Of a stretch of 64,000 nt of DNA, positions 54,036-64,000 are shown piece after piece (within the stretch, counting starts at the first letter, position 1; each line of letters opens with the position of its first letter). Origin of the DNA: Zizania palustris (Eukaryota > Streptophyta > Magnoliopsida > Poales > Poaceae); contig JAAALK010000286.1 of NCBI GenBank assembly GCA_019279435.1, positions 37,943,712-38,007,711 on the forward strand, given 5' to 3'. The position numbers and the translations under genes are program-made. A model generated the notes under the pieces. The model searched no databases, had not been told where the DNA came from, and saw only the letters and a program-made list of their open reading frames with translations.

Positions 54036-55422
54036 GATATTTTGAGTCAGTTTTCTTTCTTCTTTACTCTTTTTTCTTGAGTATTTTGTGTGTGTTCATA
54101 TCATACATACTCACATATCACAATTTTGAGCATGCTTCTGTTATATGATTAAACTGCTTTACATAGTCTAGCTGGTACATGCTTTCGATTACTTGTCGAT
54201 GATCATGCTTTGCTTCAGTTCACTTGATATGTCTGATATTTGTCATATGCATGGCTTTTATGCTTTAAATTGAAAAATGATCACCATTGCTTCTGGTAAC
54301 TCGCATGTGTAGGTTGAGTGCTTTTGCTATCTGTTACATGCCTTGTAGCTAGTTCCTCACTTAGATGCAGATATGCAACTTGGACATCTATATGCTTTCA
54401 CATGGAAAATGTGCTATAAAAATCATGAAAAAACAGAAAAAATGAAAATTCCATGACTTTTTATGCATAATTTGAAAAGATCCAAGTGGGTTTGTTCTGT
54501 CACATTGCATTGTTCTGGACTGCTTACCATAGCACTTTGGTATGAACTAGGACAATGTAGTGTATGCCAAGACCAGTGTCTTAAGCTTCTGATGGTCCAG
54601 TTTTGGCTTAGGCTTGACTTGGTCAGTCAGCATAAGGTTTGACATGCAAATAACCCCTGGCAAAAATGAAAAAGGAAAAAGAAAAAGCCTGAAAATTAAA
54701 AAGATAACAAGTTTGCTGAAGCACTTTGTTTTGGATGATGCTTATCTTGGTAGATATCAGTTAGCTTCTGCATCTCATGCTTTACCTTTCTTGTCAACTG
54801 GAAAATATGGTGATGCTTTTGATTGCAAAAATTGAACAATACGTGCAAATGACTTTCTTTAGATATCATCTGTTGCACTGATCATGCCATGTGTCTTAGA
54901 CAGTATGTCTTTTGCTATACCTGCTAGATTTTGTAAGCTGCAGTCAATCATATCTAAGAAGCATGCTTTCTTCACTCCACCTGCACCCAAGTTGCATTCA
55001 TTGCATATTTTGAAGGGGGAGTTGCATTTCAGGGGGAGTCTGTGTCTTTTTTGAGTATATTTAGTCTCGCTTGATGAGTCCACTTGTCAACAAGGGGGAG
55101 AAATTTTGGGAGAAGAGTTTAAGGGGGAGTTTTGGCTTTCTCTGGGATTTGTTTAAGGGGGAGTTTTTGTCCCGTTTGTCCTTACTCTTTTGATATCCTT
55201 GTTGATGATTCTGAAATTGCACTCGTTTTGAGCTTTTACCTTTGGTTAACCATAATGACCGCTTCTTGCTTTTGTTCGGCTTTTGGTCATTAGGGTTAAA
55301 CTTTTACTTTATTTTCTTCTCCTCTGTTTTCTTGTGTTTTGTTTTTGTGTTTCCACAGTTTCTTGCAGGTACTAAGATCTGAAGAAGTGAAGTGTTGACA
55401 ATGCACTCCTCAAGGGGGAGAT
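54036..55422 (+). other. SIRE-d spacer with repeated polypurine tracts
   Basis: 1.4 kb without a supported gene. 54478-54670 is the conserved SIRE noncoding block. From 55010 to 55421 there are several GGGGGAG tracts (gaagggggag, cagggggag, caagggggag, two of taagggggag) before the final PPT. Confidence 0.8.
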
Positions 55423-57760
55423 TGAGGAGCCATGCTGAAGAGCGTGGGCCTCATGGATCCAGATGTGATGAGTCATTGTCAATGGTAGTCAAAGAGGACT
55501 GAAAAGAGAGAGAAGACCTGCTGCGTTTGGGCCGCGTGTGACTCAGGTACACGGGCAGCAAGCGACTGTCGGGCAGAGGGGCCGCGAAGTCGGGCTGGCC
55601 CAATCCGGGTACATGGGCTAGGAGCAGCAGAGGATCCACTGGGCTATTGACCAGGATTGACTCAGGTACACGGGCGGCGAGTGATTGCCGGGCTGAGAGA
55701 GTTGCGGAGTCGGGCCGGCCCAATCCGGGTACCTGGTGCAAAGTCTGTGGACACATTGTCAGTTTCGGTGCAAAACTGACGACCACTGATCTTGGAACGG
55801 ACCGTCCTGAAGTGAAGCCGTAGTCACTACGAAAGCTCCGCTTCCGGATAAGTCATCTGTAAATAGGAGTTTACTATTTTGTCTTTAGGCCCACAGTCAG
55901 TCAATCGAGTCTGTAAAAATATCCTAAGGGCAGTTTGGTCTTTTCCTTTATTTCAGCGTCTGTAAAAAACCCTAAGGGTCTGGTGGAATATTCCTAGGCT
56001 ATTGGGATGCCTATAAATAGGGCCCCAATCCCTAGGGTTAGGTCACCCTTTTCAGAAATCACTTTTTAATCAAGAGATTGGGTCACGTTTTTGTCTTTTT
56101 TCCTGTTCCTTCTCCTGTGTGCGCCGCCAGCAAGGTTCTATTCTCCCTGTTCATCGCACGTTTATGTTGTTCCCTTTCGATTCGTGTGTGGAAGGACTCC
56201 ATCAAGGTGCTAATCTCTCTGTGCCGATCTCCAATCTTTACGCTATGAAGCTTTTCCCTGGTTGCTTCGGTTTTGTGTGCATAGTTTCATGCTTCTCGTA
56301 GTCTTCTAGTCATCAAGCTTGCTGCTTCTCTGTTCTTAACTGCAGTAAATTTTTTCTTTTGAGATTGGTCTTGTCTTGGCTTTTTGATCGAGAGAAGAAA
56401 GGAGCACGCATGTTTCTGTGGTTTCTGGCGAAGGTCCGAACTCTGCTGTAAATCTTTATTCGAAGTCTCTTTGTTCCGTGAGACAGACTTCGGTCAAGCT
56501 TCGGTCAAAGTTTCGAAGTCCTAGCCTGAGATCTCTGTTTCGAAGCTAGACCCAGTTCTTAAGGCTGTGTCTACCTTCGCTGTTTCTGCACTTCGTTTGT
56601 GTTCAGTTCGTCTTGCAGCAGCTACGTGTGTTGCGAAGTATGTGTTTCTATTCCTCGCACAACATGTAGGCTTAGAACGATTGTCCCCAAACAGCTCTGA
56701 TTTTGGTTCAGTATCGAAGCTCTTGTCTACTCGTTAGTTCGATCGAACATTTTCGAAGTACTTCTTGCGAAGTACTGCTGGTACTGTGTTTTAGCCTCGG
56801 TGTTTATTGCTTGAAGTCTCTGATTCGAAGCTAGCACCAGATCGAAGGGTTTCTGGTTTACTGTGTATTCGAAGTCGACCTCTGAACTGTTTTTGCTTGT
56901 GACCTTCGGCTGGGCGAAGTTCCCTTGATTACTTAGTGCACTTTGGCAATGTTTCGAAGGTGCAGTGCATTTCACTGTAGTGTAGCATACTTCGCTGAAT
57001 AGAGCTTGTTTCGAAGTTCTGCTAAGTACACCTCACTTGTTTTCTTTGCACTTGTTCGAAGTTTTTGTTGTTCGAAGTATACTTCGCATAGTATACTTCG
57101 TCAGCTAGAACAGACTTCGCCAGCTTGTTCTGTACACTACTTGTTTGAAGTGCACGGTTCGAAGTCCTGCCTTTGGCTTCGAACTATGTGGGCTTCAGAG
57201 TGCTAGTTGGTGTTTCTCTTCTGTTCAAGCTTCGATTGGTTGCGGTTCACTTTGTCAACCTCAGGCTTCGCACAAACACTCCGAACCAGCTTCGTCTCCG
57301 TCAGCCTTCGCACTTCAACTTCGAAGCTGGCTTCAACACTACAGGCTTCGACACTGCATACTTTGTAGTAGGCTTCGACACAATCGTGACAGGCTTCGAC
57401 AACTACAGGCTTCGCTTTGCACAGGCTTCGTCAAATACCGAATAGGAGACAAATTTTGAATAGTAACTTCTCATCTCGTTTTACGTGCACTTAGATCAAT
57501 TGCTGTGATGATTTGTTTCTGTGAAGTTTGATCTGCCATGTTTTGAATGCTTTGTTAATATGCCTATTAGCACTGTGTTGGTGTTTCTTTGTCTAGGACA
57601 CCGGTCGTTTATAGGCTAGATACTTTTAGAGTTTGACAATCTGCTCGAGGTTTCTAGCTAAGTCTTTTGAGGTGCATTGGGTGTTGGGAGCAGGCCATTG
57701 ATTCGAAAGAATTTTTAGGCACCCATTCACCCCCCTCTGGTCGCTACTTTCGGTCCTACA
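55423..57760 (+). repeat. SIRE-d 3' LTR
   Basis: 2,338 bp, TGAGGAGCCATGC to CGGTCCTACA. TATA box ctataaatag at 56011-56020. Two related copies of a cgggta/c-rich block (about 55540-55620 and 55660-55740) form an internal duplication upstream of the TATA. From about 56450 to 57440 the sequence is dense in ttcgaag words. Confidence 0.9.
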
Positions 57761-57849
57761 GCCTGCTGTTGTCCCGTCGTTCCCCACTGAGACAAATTCC
57801 CGTTGTCACCCCCGTTCTGAGGGGCATCGGATCCTTGGGTATTGGTCAT
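57761..57849 (-). pseudogene. Gypsy-3 gag N-terminus
   Basis: ATG at 57849, MTNTQGSDAPQNGGDN..., about 30 codons ending in a Gln run where SIRE-d cuts in. Matches position and style (MANDQN..., Q-rich) of the INT1 and INT2 gag starts. Confidence 0.72.
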
Positions 57850-58044
57850 CCTGAAGTGAGGTTTCCAAAGAAGACAAATATTTTTAGAGGGAACGCACCT
57901 AAGTTTTATTTCTCAATTTTCAAAAATCTTAAGCTCAGGCTATTACATTCTGATTTCTTATTTAGTCTTCACTCATGCCTTATATCTGACATGAGTGGCA
58001 ATACAATCAAAAAAATCAATAGAAACAAGCAACCGTAAACTACG
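57850..58044. other. Leader between orf0 and gag of gypsy-3
   Basis: About 195 bp, AT-rich, no gene; same place as 12452-12654 in INT1. Confidence 0.55.
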
Positions 58045-58861
58045 TCTAGAACAGCTCGTGGGAGGGCTCGATCATTAGCTCGGTGGAGGTGGTCGGTGCA
58101 ACGGTGGTGTAGATGGAGGGCCCAGTGGGAGGGGCACTGTGGGAGATCCTCTTGGGCCTGGCCGAAGGGGTTCGGAGTGACTTTCACTTGCGAGGCGGAA
58201 GGGGAGTGACCTCCTCTAGGTCCTTCTGCAGCTCCTCTACCTGGCGACGTAGCTGTGCGGTGTCGGCGATGCCCTGGCATAGGAGTTTGTTCTGATGCCG
58301 CAACTCTTCCGCCTCAGCGGCTAAGCGGTGCCCCTGCTGGACTCGGCGGTGAAGCTCTCCATTCTCGCGGTTCAGGCTCTTTGACAAATGGCGGTAGTAG
58401 TCGATGGTGTCATGCTTGCTGTTGGCGTCGAGTATGGCCTCCGTGTGAAGATCGTACATCACCTCTAGTAGACGTATGGTGTGGCCGATGACGGAGTGGC
58501 GCTGGGAGAAGGTGCTGACGTAGACACTATGATGACTCCCCAGGGTGCGCATAGGCATGAAGCGGTTGTCCGTGTCATAGAGCTGGCTGTCGTAGATCAC
58601 CCGAAGCTCGGAGAGGGCCTGGAGAGCAGCGCGCTGACTGTCCACCAAAAAGGTGGGTCCTTCGGCTCAGTAAGTGTGGGCTGGCTGCGTGGAGGAGGGG
58701 CAGATGACGACAGTGACCTCGCAGTAGCTCTCGTTCTCATCGGGGAAGACTCCGTGGAACGTAGGCTCGTTCTCAAATCCAAGGAAACCTAAGAGCATGC
58801 GGAGCTCACGGACAAAACCGGCCTCATCGCGGAGAGTCCCACTCGTGGTATGATCCGGCAT
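58045..58861 (-). pseudogene. orf0 upstream of gypsy gag, gypsy-3 copy (best preserved)
   Basis: ATG at 58861. About 272 codons to ELF-stop near 58045, with a stop after PAHTY at about 58667 and a TGA after PLPPRK at 58184. The N-terminal block is GFVRELRMLLGFLGFENEP then CEVTVVI. The middle block is SELRVIYDSQLYDTDNRF, MRTLGSHHSVYVSTFSQRH, VMYDLHTEAILDAN and TIDYYRHLSKSLNRENGEL. It is followed by a Leu/Gln/Glu-rich, heptad-like segment (LRRQVEELQKDLEEV) and PLPPRK. Same architecture as the INT1 copy at about 50% identity by eye. Probably made from the full-length RNA ahead of gag; function unknown. Confidence 0.82.
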
Positions 58862-58983
58862 CTACAAAAGAGAGAATTTTTTTTGTAAAAACTCTGAAAG
58901 ACGAGGTAGTAAGTAGTTTGTAAGAAAATATGGTTAATATAAGTCCTAGGGTCAGGTCTGTTTGGCTTCCTACAGTCAAGTCG

Positions 58984-58995
58984 GCTCTGATACCA
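58984..58995 (-). other. Gypsy-3 primer binding site
   Basis: Minus strand TGGTATCAGAGC, 3 bp from the LTR edge. Confidence 0.92.
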
Positions 58996-58998
58996 TCT

Positions 58999-61900
58999 TG
59001 TAACGCCCAGATTTAATAAATCCAGACCTTTATTTAAATTCCATAGAAAATCAATAAAACAAGACGTTCATCATACAACCACGTACAATACGACAAGCAT
59101 TCATGGTTCGTAGACCATATTAGTACAAAAGTGTTAAAGTAAAGAGAAACTAATAAATTAAGGGTCCTAGATGAACGCCTCCTTCTAGTCTCGCCTTGAC
59201 TGGGTCGCTACTCCAGACCTTCATCCTCCTCGTAGTAGACGGGCTCTAGTGGTGTAAGTCAATGGGGGTGAGTACAATCTTACTCAGCAAGCCACCAGAT
59301 GCAAATATAACGCAGAGTAATAACAAGGAAGGTAGTGGCTAATTTTGCGGAAAAGCATATTTGTAAAGCAGTTAATGTGATCAAGTTATTAATACAGAAA
59401 CGTAAACATGTATATGCATCATCTTCTAACTCGAGGAGTACAGTCAGCCCACCCTCGCTCAACAGTCCTTACATGCCATGAATAACACTTTCACTCAAAC
59501 AATAGTAAACTAACTGCGAGAAGTCACACAACCTGCCCTTAACTATGGGCTCAACTTTTCAAAAAGATTTAAACTCTAATCAGAGGTGTACCACTGTACC
59601 CACAAGGCACGCACTCATCCCATACACCAAAGTGTAACGAGATGACCCAAACCATGGGAACTTGTGCCAAAACCTTCCATATGGAGCGCACCAATTTGAT
59701 AATTACCCTCTTATGGGTTTCATATGGTGCCCCGACGCGTCGAGCCAACACCATACCCCCCTTGAGCCTCGTCGGTACAAGTCACCCACAGGTTGCCCCT
59801 TGCCCCCTCCACTATGGTGCTCCAAGTTGGTACGATCCATACTTTCAGTTAGGACTTACCCATTAGACTTGTGGTTAGTACGGAAGTGCTTTGCAACAGA
59901 TCCCATAGACCGGTCCTTATAGTGCCCCGGGTGCGACCAACCAATGCCCTAGCTACAAACCCGGAACCCACCATACTTATAACATAGCCAACTCCAACAG
60001 AATCCAGAGACAAGAATAACAGGGAAATTCATATAGTAGAATCCAACTATCTACGACTCGTTCTTTTATCCTATAGCAGTTGTGTCGGTACATTGGACAC
60101 TAGCTAATATAATATTGTACAATGACAAGGAGTTTAGGCTCAATAAGCATGGCTTGGGTTTACACACAAGGAGGAGGATCTAATAAATATAATTTAGGGC
60201 TTGAGATTAGACTAATGCAGTATTATCCTATGAGTTATAGCGATAATTTATTAAAACATGGGCTCAATGATGATCAAAATAGGGGTTGTGACTTTCCTTG
60301 CTCAGCAAATGGCGACGGTGGAACCTCGGGGTAATACTCCGGATCCTCGACGGTCTCGTAGTCTTCTCGGTACGGAAAAATTAAATACAACATTCAATAA
60401 ACAATCAAAATATCACCAAATATAAACATACAAGTTTATGACTTTAAATAAGGGGAATTAAGCCTTATTATTCTGAAGTTATGTTGAAAAATATTAATGG
60501 TTAAATTTTAGGGGTTTTCCTGATTTATTTATTGAGTTATGAATTTATTCCTAAAGGAATTTTTATTTATTTAATTTATAAGAATATATTGTGCCAAATA
60601 ACCCTACTGTTTTTATAGTATCAAAATGTAGAGAATAAAAAGATTGATTGAACAAAATTTGAATGGTGAAATTTGGAGTTAAAATGAGCAAGTTATGAAT
60701 TTTCAAAGTTTAAATCAATTTCTGGATTTTTATTTAAACTAAAAAACAGTCTCTAGTCCACGGTGAACCAGGTTCACCGTGAACCCGTTACTGTGCACGT
60801 GGACCCGATCGCCCAGAGCCGTTCGATCCAGATCCGAAGGCTGGAGGCGAGGCGGGGGACTCAAGTGGAAGCGGACGGTCGAGATGGCCCCGTACCGCTT
60901 TGACCAGATCAAGGGTCAGGATTAAATCCTGAAGGGATTTAACCTAGGCCCTCCAATCGCGATCGTGCGGCCAAGGTTCAATCCGGCAAGGCACGCATTA
61001 AGGGACTCGTACCCCTCTTCATCACTGACTCCAGCGGGCTCGGTCTCGACGGCGACGGCGAGGGGGCTAAGCCCTGGTTCTCGGCAAAAATGGAAAGAGG
61101 AGAGGAAGGGGGTCACAACCGTACCTGCAATGGCGGCGATGGGCGTCTGACGGCGACTAGCGGTGAGGGTAGACAGCGAAGGGTTTTGGGTCGACGGTGG
61201 CGACGGCGGTCCGGTGGCGGTCATGACCAATGGAGGGGAGGCTGGTGACGGGCGGTCAACGGGGATCCCGACGGTGGCAATGGCGCGGTCGGCGGGGGCC
61301 TGAGGCGGCTGTGAGTGGCTGCCGAAGGCGAAGCAGAATAAATGGGCGAAAACAGGTGGCGGCGCTCTGGTCTCACTCTGGCTCGGGCTACGGGGTGTGG
61401 GCAGAGTGCGGCGATCGGTAGGGTTTATATAGGGGCTCCGGCGGTGAGGATGGAAGGCTAACCCGAGGAAACCCGAGGAGGTTTCCAAAGCTCTCCGGCG
61501 AGGCTTCCATACCTCGGCTAAGCTTCCATATCGGTGAAAACGCGTCAGCTCTTGATGGAAGGTGGTCGCCGGTGTTCGGGGAAGGGAGTCCGGGGCGTAT
61601 CCTAGCAGATAGGGGTAGCCGGCGGTGGATTTGGAAGGGTGGCCGACGAGGATGGAAGGGGGAGATCCCCTTCCAACGAAGAAGAAGCATCCGACAGGTG
61701 GGTCCCACCTGTCAGCTGGCGAGCGAAAAAGGAAAGGGGCCGATAGACGGGCCCGGGCGGTCAGAGGCTAAGGGGCGCGCTAGCGAGGCCGACTGGTGGG
61801 GCTAAGGCGGGCATGGGCGAGAGAGAGGGAGGGAGGTTGGCACCGATAGGCGGACCCCACATGGTAGTGACACAGGCGCTGGATTGGGCCGGGCTGAGGC

Positions 61901-62195
61901 AGATTGGGGTTTGCAGCCCAAAAGGATTTTAAAAGTATTTTCTAATTAAAATAATTCCAGTAATTCATTTATTTTCTTAGAGGTTGAATCACTGTTGATA
62001 AAATTTTGTAAAAATTCCTAAAATATTTCTTGGCCTCTAGATTCCACCATAAATTTTCTAAGTTAAAATTTGAAGTTTTCCCCCTTGTTTGGCTTTAATA
62101 GGGTTCTTTAGTCTTTTATTTAATTAAATAAATCTTGTAATTCCTGAAAATTCATTTTCCTTATTTTATTTATTTTTAATTCCTGGGATGTTATA
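58999..62195 (-). repeat. Gypsy-3 5' LTR, 3.2 kb
   Basis: Plus strand TGTAACGCCCAG to GGGATGTTATA; the last bases should be TTACA by comparison with the other LTRs, so one C has become T. Minus-strand TATA (CTATATAAACCC) at 61421-61432. The 60750-61900 part is GC-rich and includes a 188-codon open frame that is not shared by the other LTRs. Confidence 0.88.
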
Positions 62196-62227
62196 ACCCC
62201 CTCTAGTCGCCATTCCGATCCCACAAT

Positions 62228-62239
62228 TGGTATCAGAGC
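62228..62239 (+). other. SIRE-e primer binding site (tRNA-iMet)
   Basis: TGGTATCAGAGC, 2 bp after the LTR end. Confidence 0.93.
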
Positions 62240-62288
62240 TAGTTAGATCACTAGTTGACCTTAACCGGTTTGTGATCCTTTTGGCGAC

Positions 62289-64000
62289 ATGGACAAAAAC
62301 ACTAAGATTCCGATGTTTGATGGTCGAGATTTTGCCTATTGGAAGGTGCGCATCGAGGCTTATCTACTAAGCCAAGGAAGTGCTATATGGGACATTGTTG
62401 ATTTCCGATATGTGATCCTTGAAACTTGCACCACTCAGGCTAAGAAGGAACAGTACGACTGTAATAGCAAAGCAAGAAACATATTGTTCATCAGTCTGAG
62501 TCGCAATGAGTTTGACAGGGTCCAGCACCTACGAACTGCACGTGAAATTTGGACAACTTTGAAAACTTTTCATGAGGGCACTACTCAGATTAAGGCTAGG
62601 CGCCAGACCACATATAATCAAGAATATCAAATGTTTGTGCAAGACCCTGGTGAATCTGTAGATGCCATGTTTGCTCGATTTGATCGGATTATGAGCAACT
62701 TGCGCTCCACTGGGACTTTAGCTTATTCTGATCATGATAGAGTAATCAAACTTCTCTATGCTCTTGATTGTAGCATATGGGAGGTGAAGATCTCTAGTAT
62801 TGAAGAGTCGGCAAGCTACGACACATTGACTTGTGACAAGCTCTTCAGTAAGCTCAAGTCCACCGAGATTGCCAAGGCATCTCGTCCATGATTTGGAAAC
62901 TCTTTGTTGCCTCCTATTGCTTTAGTTTCCGGTCATGGTAGTGGTACTTCATCTGGAGGTAACTTTTCTGGTGGTTCTGGAGTTTGTGCTTTTTATGGTG
63001 GTTTTAACCTTTCCTCTCTTGTCTTTGTCACAAAAGAACAGGTGGACACTCTAGATGACAAGGAGCTAGCTTTTATTGTCAAGAAGTTCACTCACTTCTA
63101 CAATAATAGATGAGATCAGAGGAAAGGGGGTCTCGGGGATGTTTTGAGCGTGGAGATATTTCTCACATAAAGAGAATTGCCCTAAAATAAAAATGAAAAA
63201 TGAAAATGAGCACAAGAATAAGAAGTGGAACAAGAAACCCTTCTTTAAGGGGAAGCACGATAAAGTGGCTAAAAAGGTAGCCAGAGCATTTGTGGCCACC
63301 CTTAGCGACATCGACAATACATCAAGTGAGAAGCCAAGCTCGGATGAAGAGGAGCCATCCAAGAATGAAGAAAAGGAGAAGAAGAAAATGGACTTCACCG
63401 GCCTTTGCTTCATGGCCGATAGCAATGACGAGCTCGACACATCTAAGGTATATCTATCCCATGACTAGCTTATTCAAAATGATGAATTACATGATGTTGT
63501 CTGTTCTCAGGATAGATTACTTAAACATGCTGCTAAAGAACGAAAAGAACTAAAATTCAGACTTGAATCTATTTCCACTAAACTTGCAATTTTAAAATCT
63601 AAGTCTGATGATGCTGAATATGAGTCTCGTCTTGTGGTTATGAGTGAACTTGCTCAACTGCTTTTTACACATGCTCAAATTATTGAAAAACTTGAAATTA
63701 CTCAAAAGCAGCTTTTGGAGGTGGAGTCTAGTCCTGTTGTCATCAACGAATGCATGAACTGTCCTTTACTTGTTGAAAGCATTAATTTGAGAGATAAGCA
63801 TGTTGATGAACTTAAGGCTAGATTGGAGAGTGTTGAGTGTTCTAAGGATGTGCATCCGGCTTGTCCCATCTGCATCACCCTTAAGGACCAACTCAACTTT
63901 GCTAGAGAGCAAGTCGAAAAATTAAAATGTGAAAATGATTATCTTCTCTCCGTGGTTGAAAATGCACTGAAGGAAAGGGTAGAATGGATTTGCTTTCGGC
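62289..64000 (+). pseudogene. SIRE-e gag
   Basis: ATG 62289 (MDKNTKIPMFDGRDFAYWK). 200 codons cover the capsid (SRNEFDRVQHLRTAREIW, TYNQEYQMFVQDPGESVDAM, SIWEVKISSIEES), then TGA (62889-62891), TGA at 63111-63113 (SIRE-c has Trp there) and a frameshift in the zinc knuckle. The knuckle reads CFERGDISHIK...ENC over two frames, second Cys to Arg. 63193-63468 has basic and acidic tracts and DFTGLCFMADS, then TAG (SIRE-c has Gln). After that the frame is open with coiled-coil heptads until a one-base deletion near 63960 (TEGKGRMDLL moves frame). Confidence 0.88.

Larger units (their letters stand above)
51256..57760 (+). mobile_element. SIRE-d, 5'-truncated SIRE/Maximus element
   Basis: Plus-strand element starting inside the pre-integrase box (KWHRRLGH at about 51261). 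It runs through IN, RT and RNase H (to 54035), a 1.4-kb spacer, a PPT (caagggggaga, 55411-55421) and a complete 3' LTR (55423-57760). Gag, protease, 5' LTR and PBS are missing. The 3' LTR end joins gypsy-3 gag, so SIRE-d inserted in that element. A different subfamily from SIRE-c. Confidence 0.87.
57761..62195 (-). mobile_element. Gypsy-3, 3'-truncated chromovirus relative
   Basis: Minus-strand gypsy with 5' LTR (58999-62195), PBS (58984-58995), orf0 (58045-58861) and the first codons of gag (to 57761), where SIRE-d's LTR begins. Pol is absent from the window. It inserted 30 bp from the end of SIRE-e's 5' LTR; right TSD candidate ACCCC (62196-62200). Same leader organisation as INT1 and INT2, but divergent sequence. 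Confidence 0.85.
62196..64000 (+). mobile_element. SIRE-e, 5' part, continues beyond the window
   Basis: Only the last 30 bp of the 5' LTR (62196-62225, ending CATTCCGATCCCACA) remain next to gypsy-3. PBS and gag follow. The LTR terminus is the inverted form of the SIRE-b LTR start at 30980, so b and e belong to one subfamily. Confidence 0.87.

Noticed and set aside
60922..61488. 188-codon minus-strand frame in the gypsy-3 LTR
   Set aside because: GC-rich Pro/Ser/Arg reading downstream of the LTR TATA; no support in the other gypsy LTRs.

Overview
The window is plant nuclear DNA, most likely from a monocot and probably a grass. It consists almost wholly of nested LTR retrotransposons. I found no host protein gene, rRNA or tRNA gene. 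The assignment rests on element families: SIRE/Maximus copia elements, a long-LTR Tekay-type chromovirus with an extra ORF upstream of gag (like the rice RIRE3/RIRE8 type, from memory), TR-GAG-like non-autonomous elements, hAT elements with 8-bp target duplications, and a short plastid ndhH-ndhA insert. Species cannot be fixed from the sequence.

Layout, left to right. 1-3215: non-autonomous gag-only LTR element A (+), nested in a gypsy LTR. 3216-23930: minus-strand gypsy (chromovirus) array LTR-INT1-LTR-INT2-LTR. INT1 carries orf0, gag, PR, RT, RNase H, IN and a chromodomain, all decayed; a 1,378-bp hAT element splits its gag. INT2 is deleted from mid-RT onward; it holds a plastid fragment in gag and a 478-bp hAT-like MITE in orf0. 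23931-26669: 5'-truncated copia element (+) into which the array inserted. 26670-30799: second copy of the same copia family (-), inserted in the first copy's LTR, giving a 2 x 2.5-kb inverted repeat. 30800-40175: SIRE LTR fragment (a), then SIRE-b (-) with a 3.4-kb LTR, interrupted by TR-GAG-like element B (34831-39449, +) whose gag ORF is open. 40176-51255: gypsy gag leader fragment split by full-length SIRE-c (40270-51131, -, TSD GGTCG). 51256-57760: 5'-truncated SIRE-d (+). 57761-62195: 3'-truncated gypsy-3 (-) with orf0 and a 3.2-kb LTR. 62196-64000: SIRE-e (+), 5' LTR tip, PBS and broken gag running off the window.

No autonomous element here looks intact: each pol has in-frame stops, frameshifts, deletions or mutated catalytic residues. 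Element B has a continuous gag frame but no pol, so any movement would need enzymes supplied in trans. Points most worth a second look are the orf0 proteins upstream of gypsy gag, a noncoding block between pol and PPT conserved in three SIRE copies, the copia inverted repeat with its palindromic LTR motif array, the plastid fragment, and the two-element gypsy array with chimeric LTRs. All coordinates were read by eye; boundaries given by LTR termini and TSDs are firm, others are approximate.
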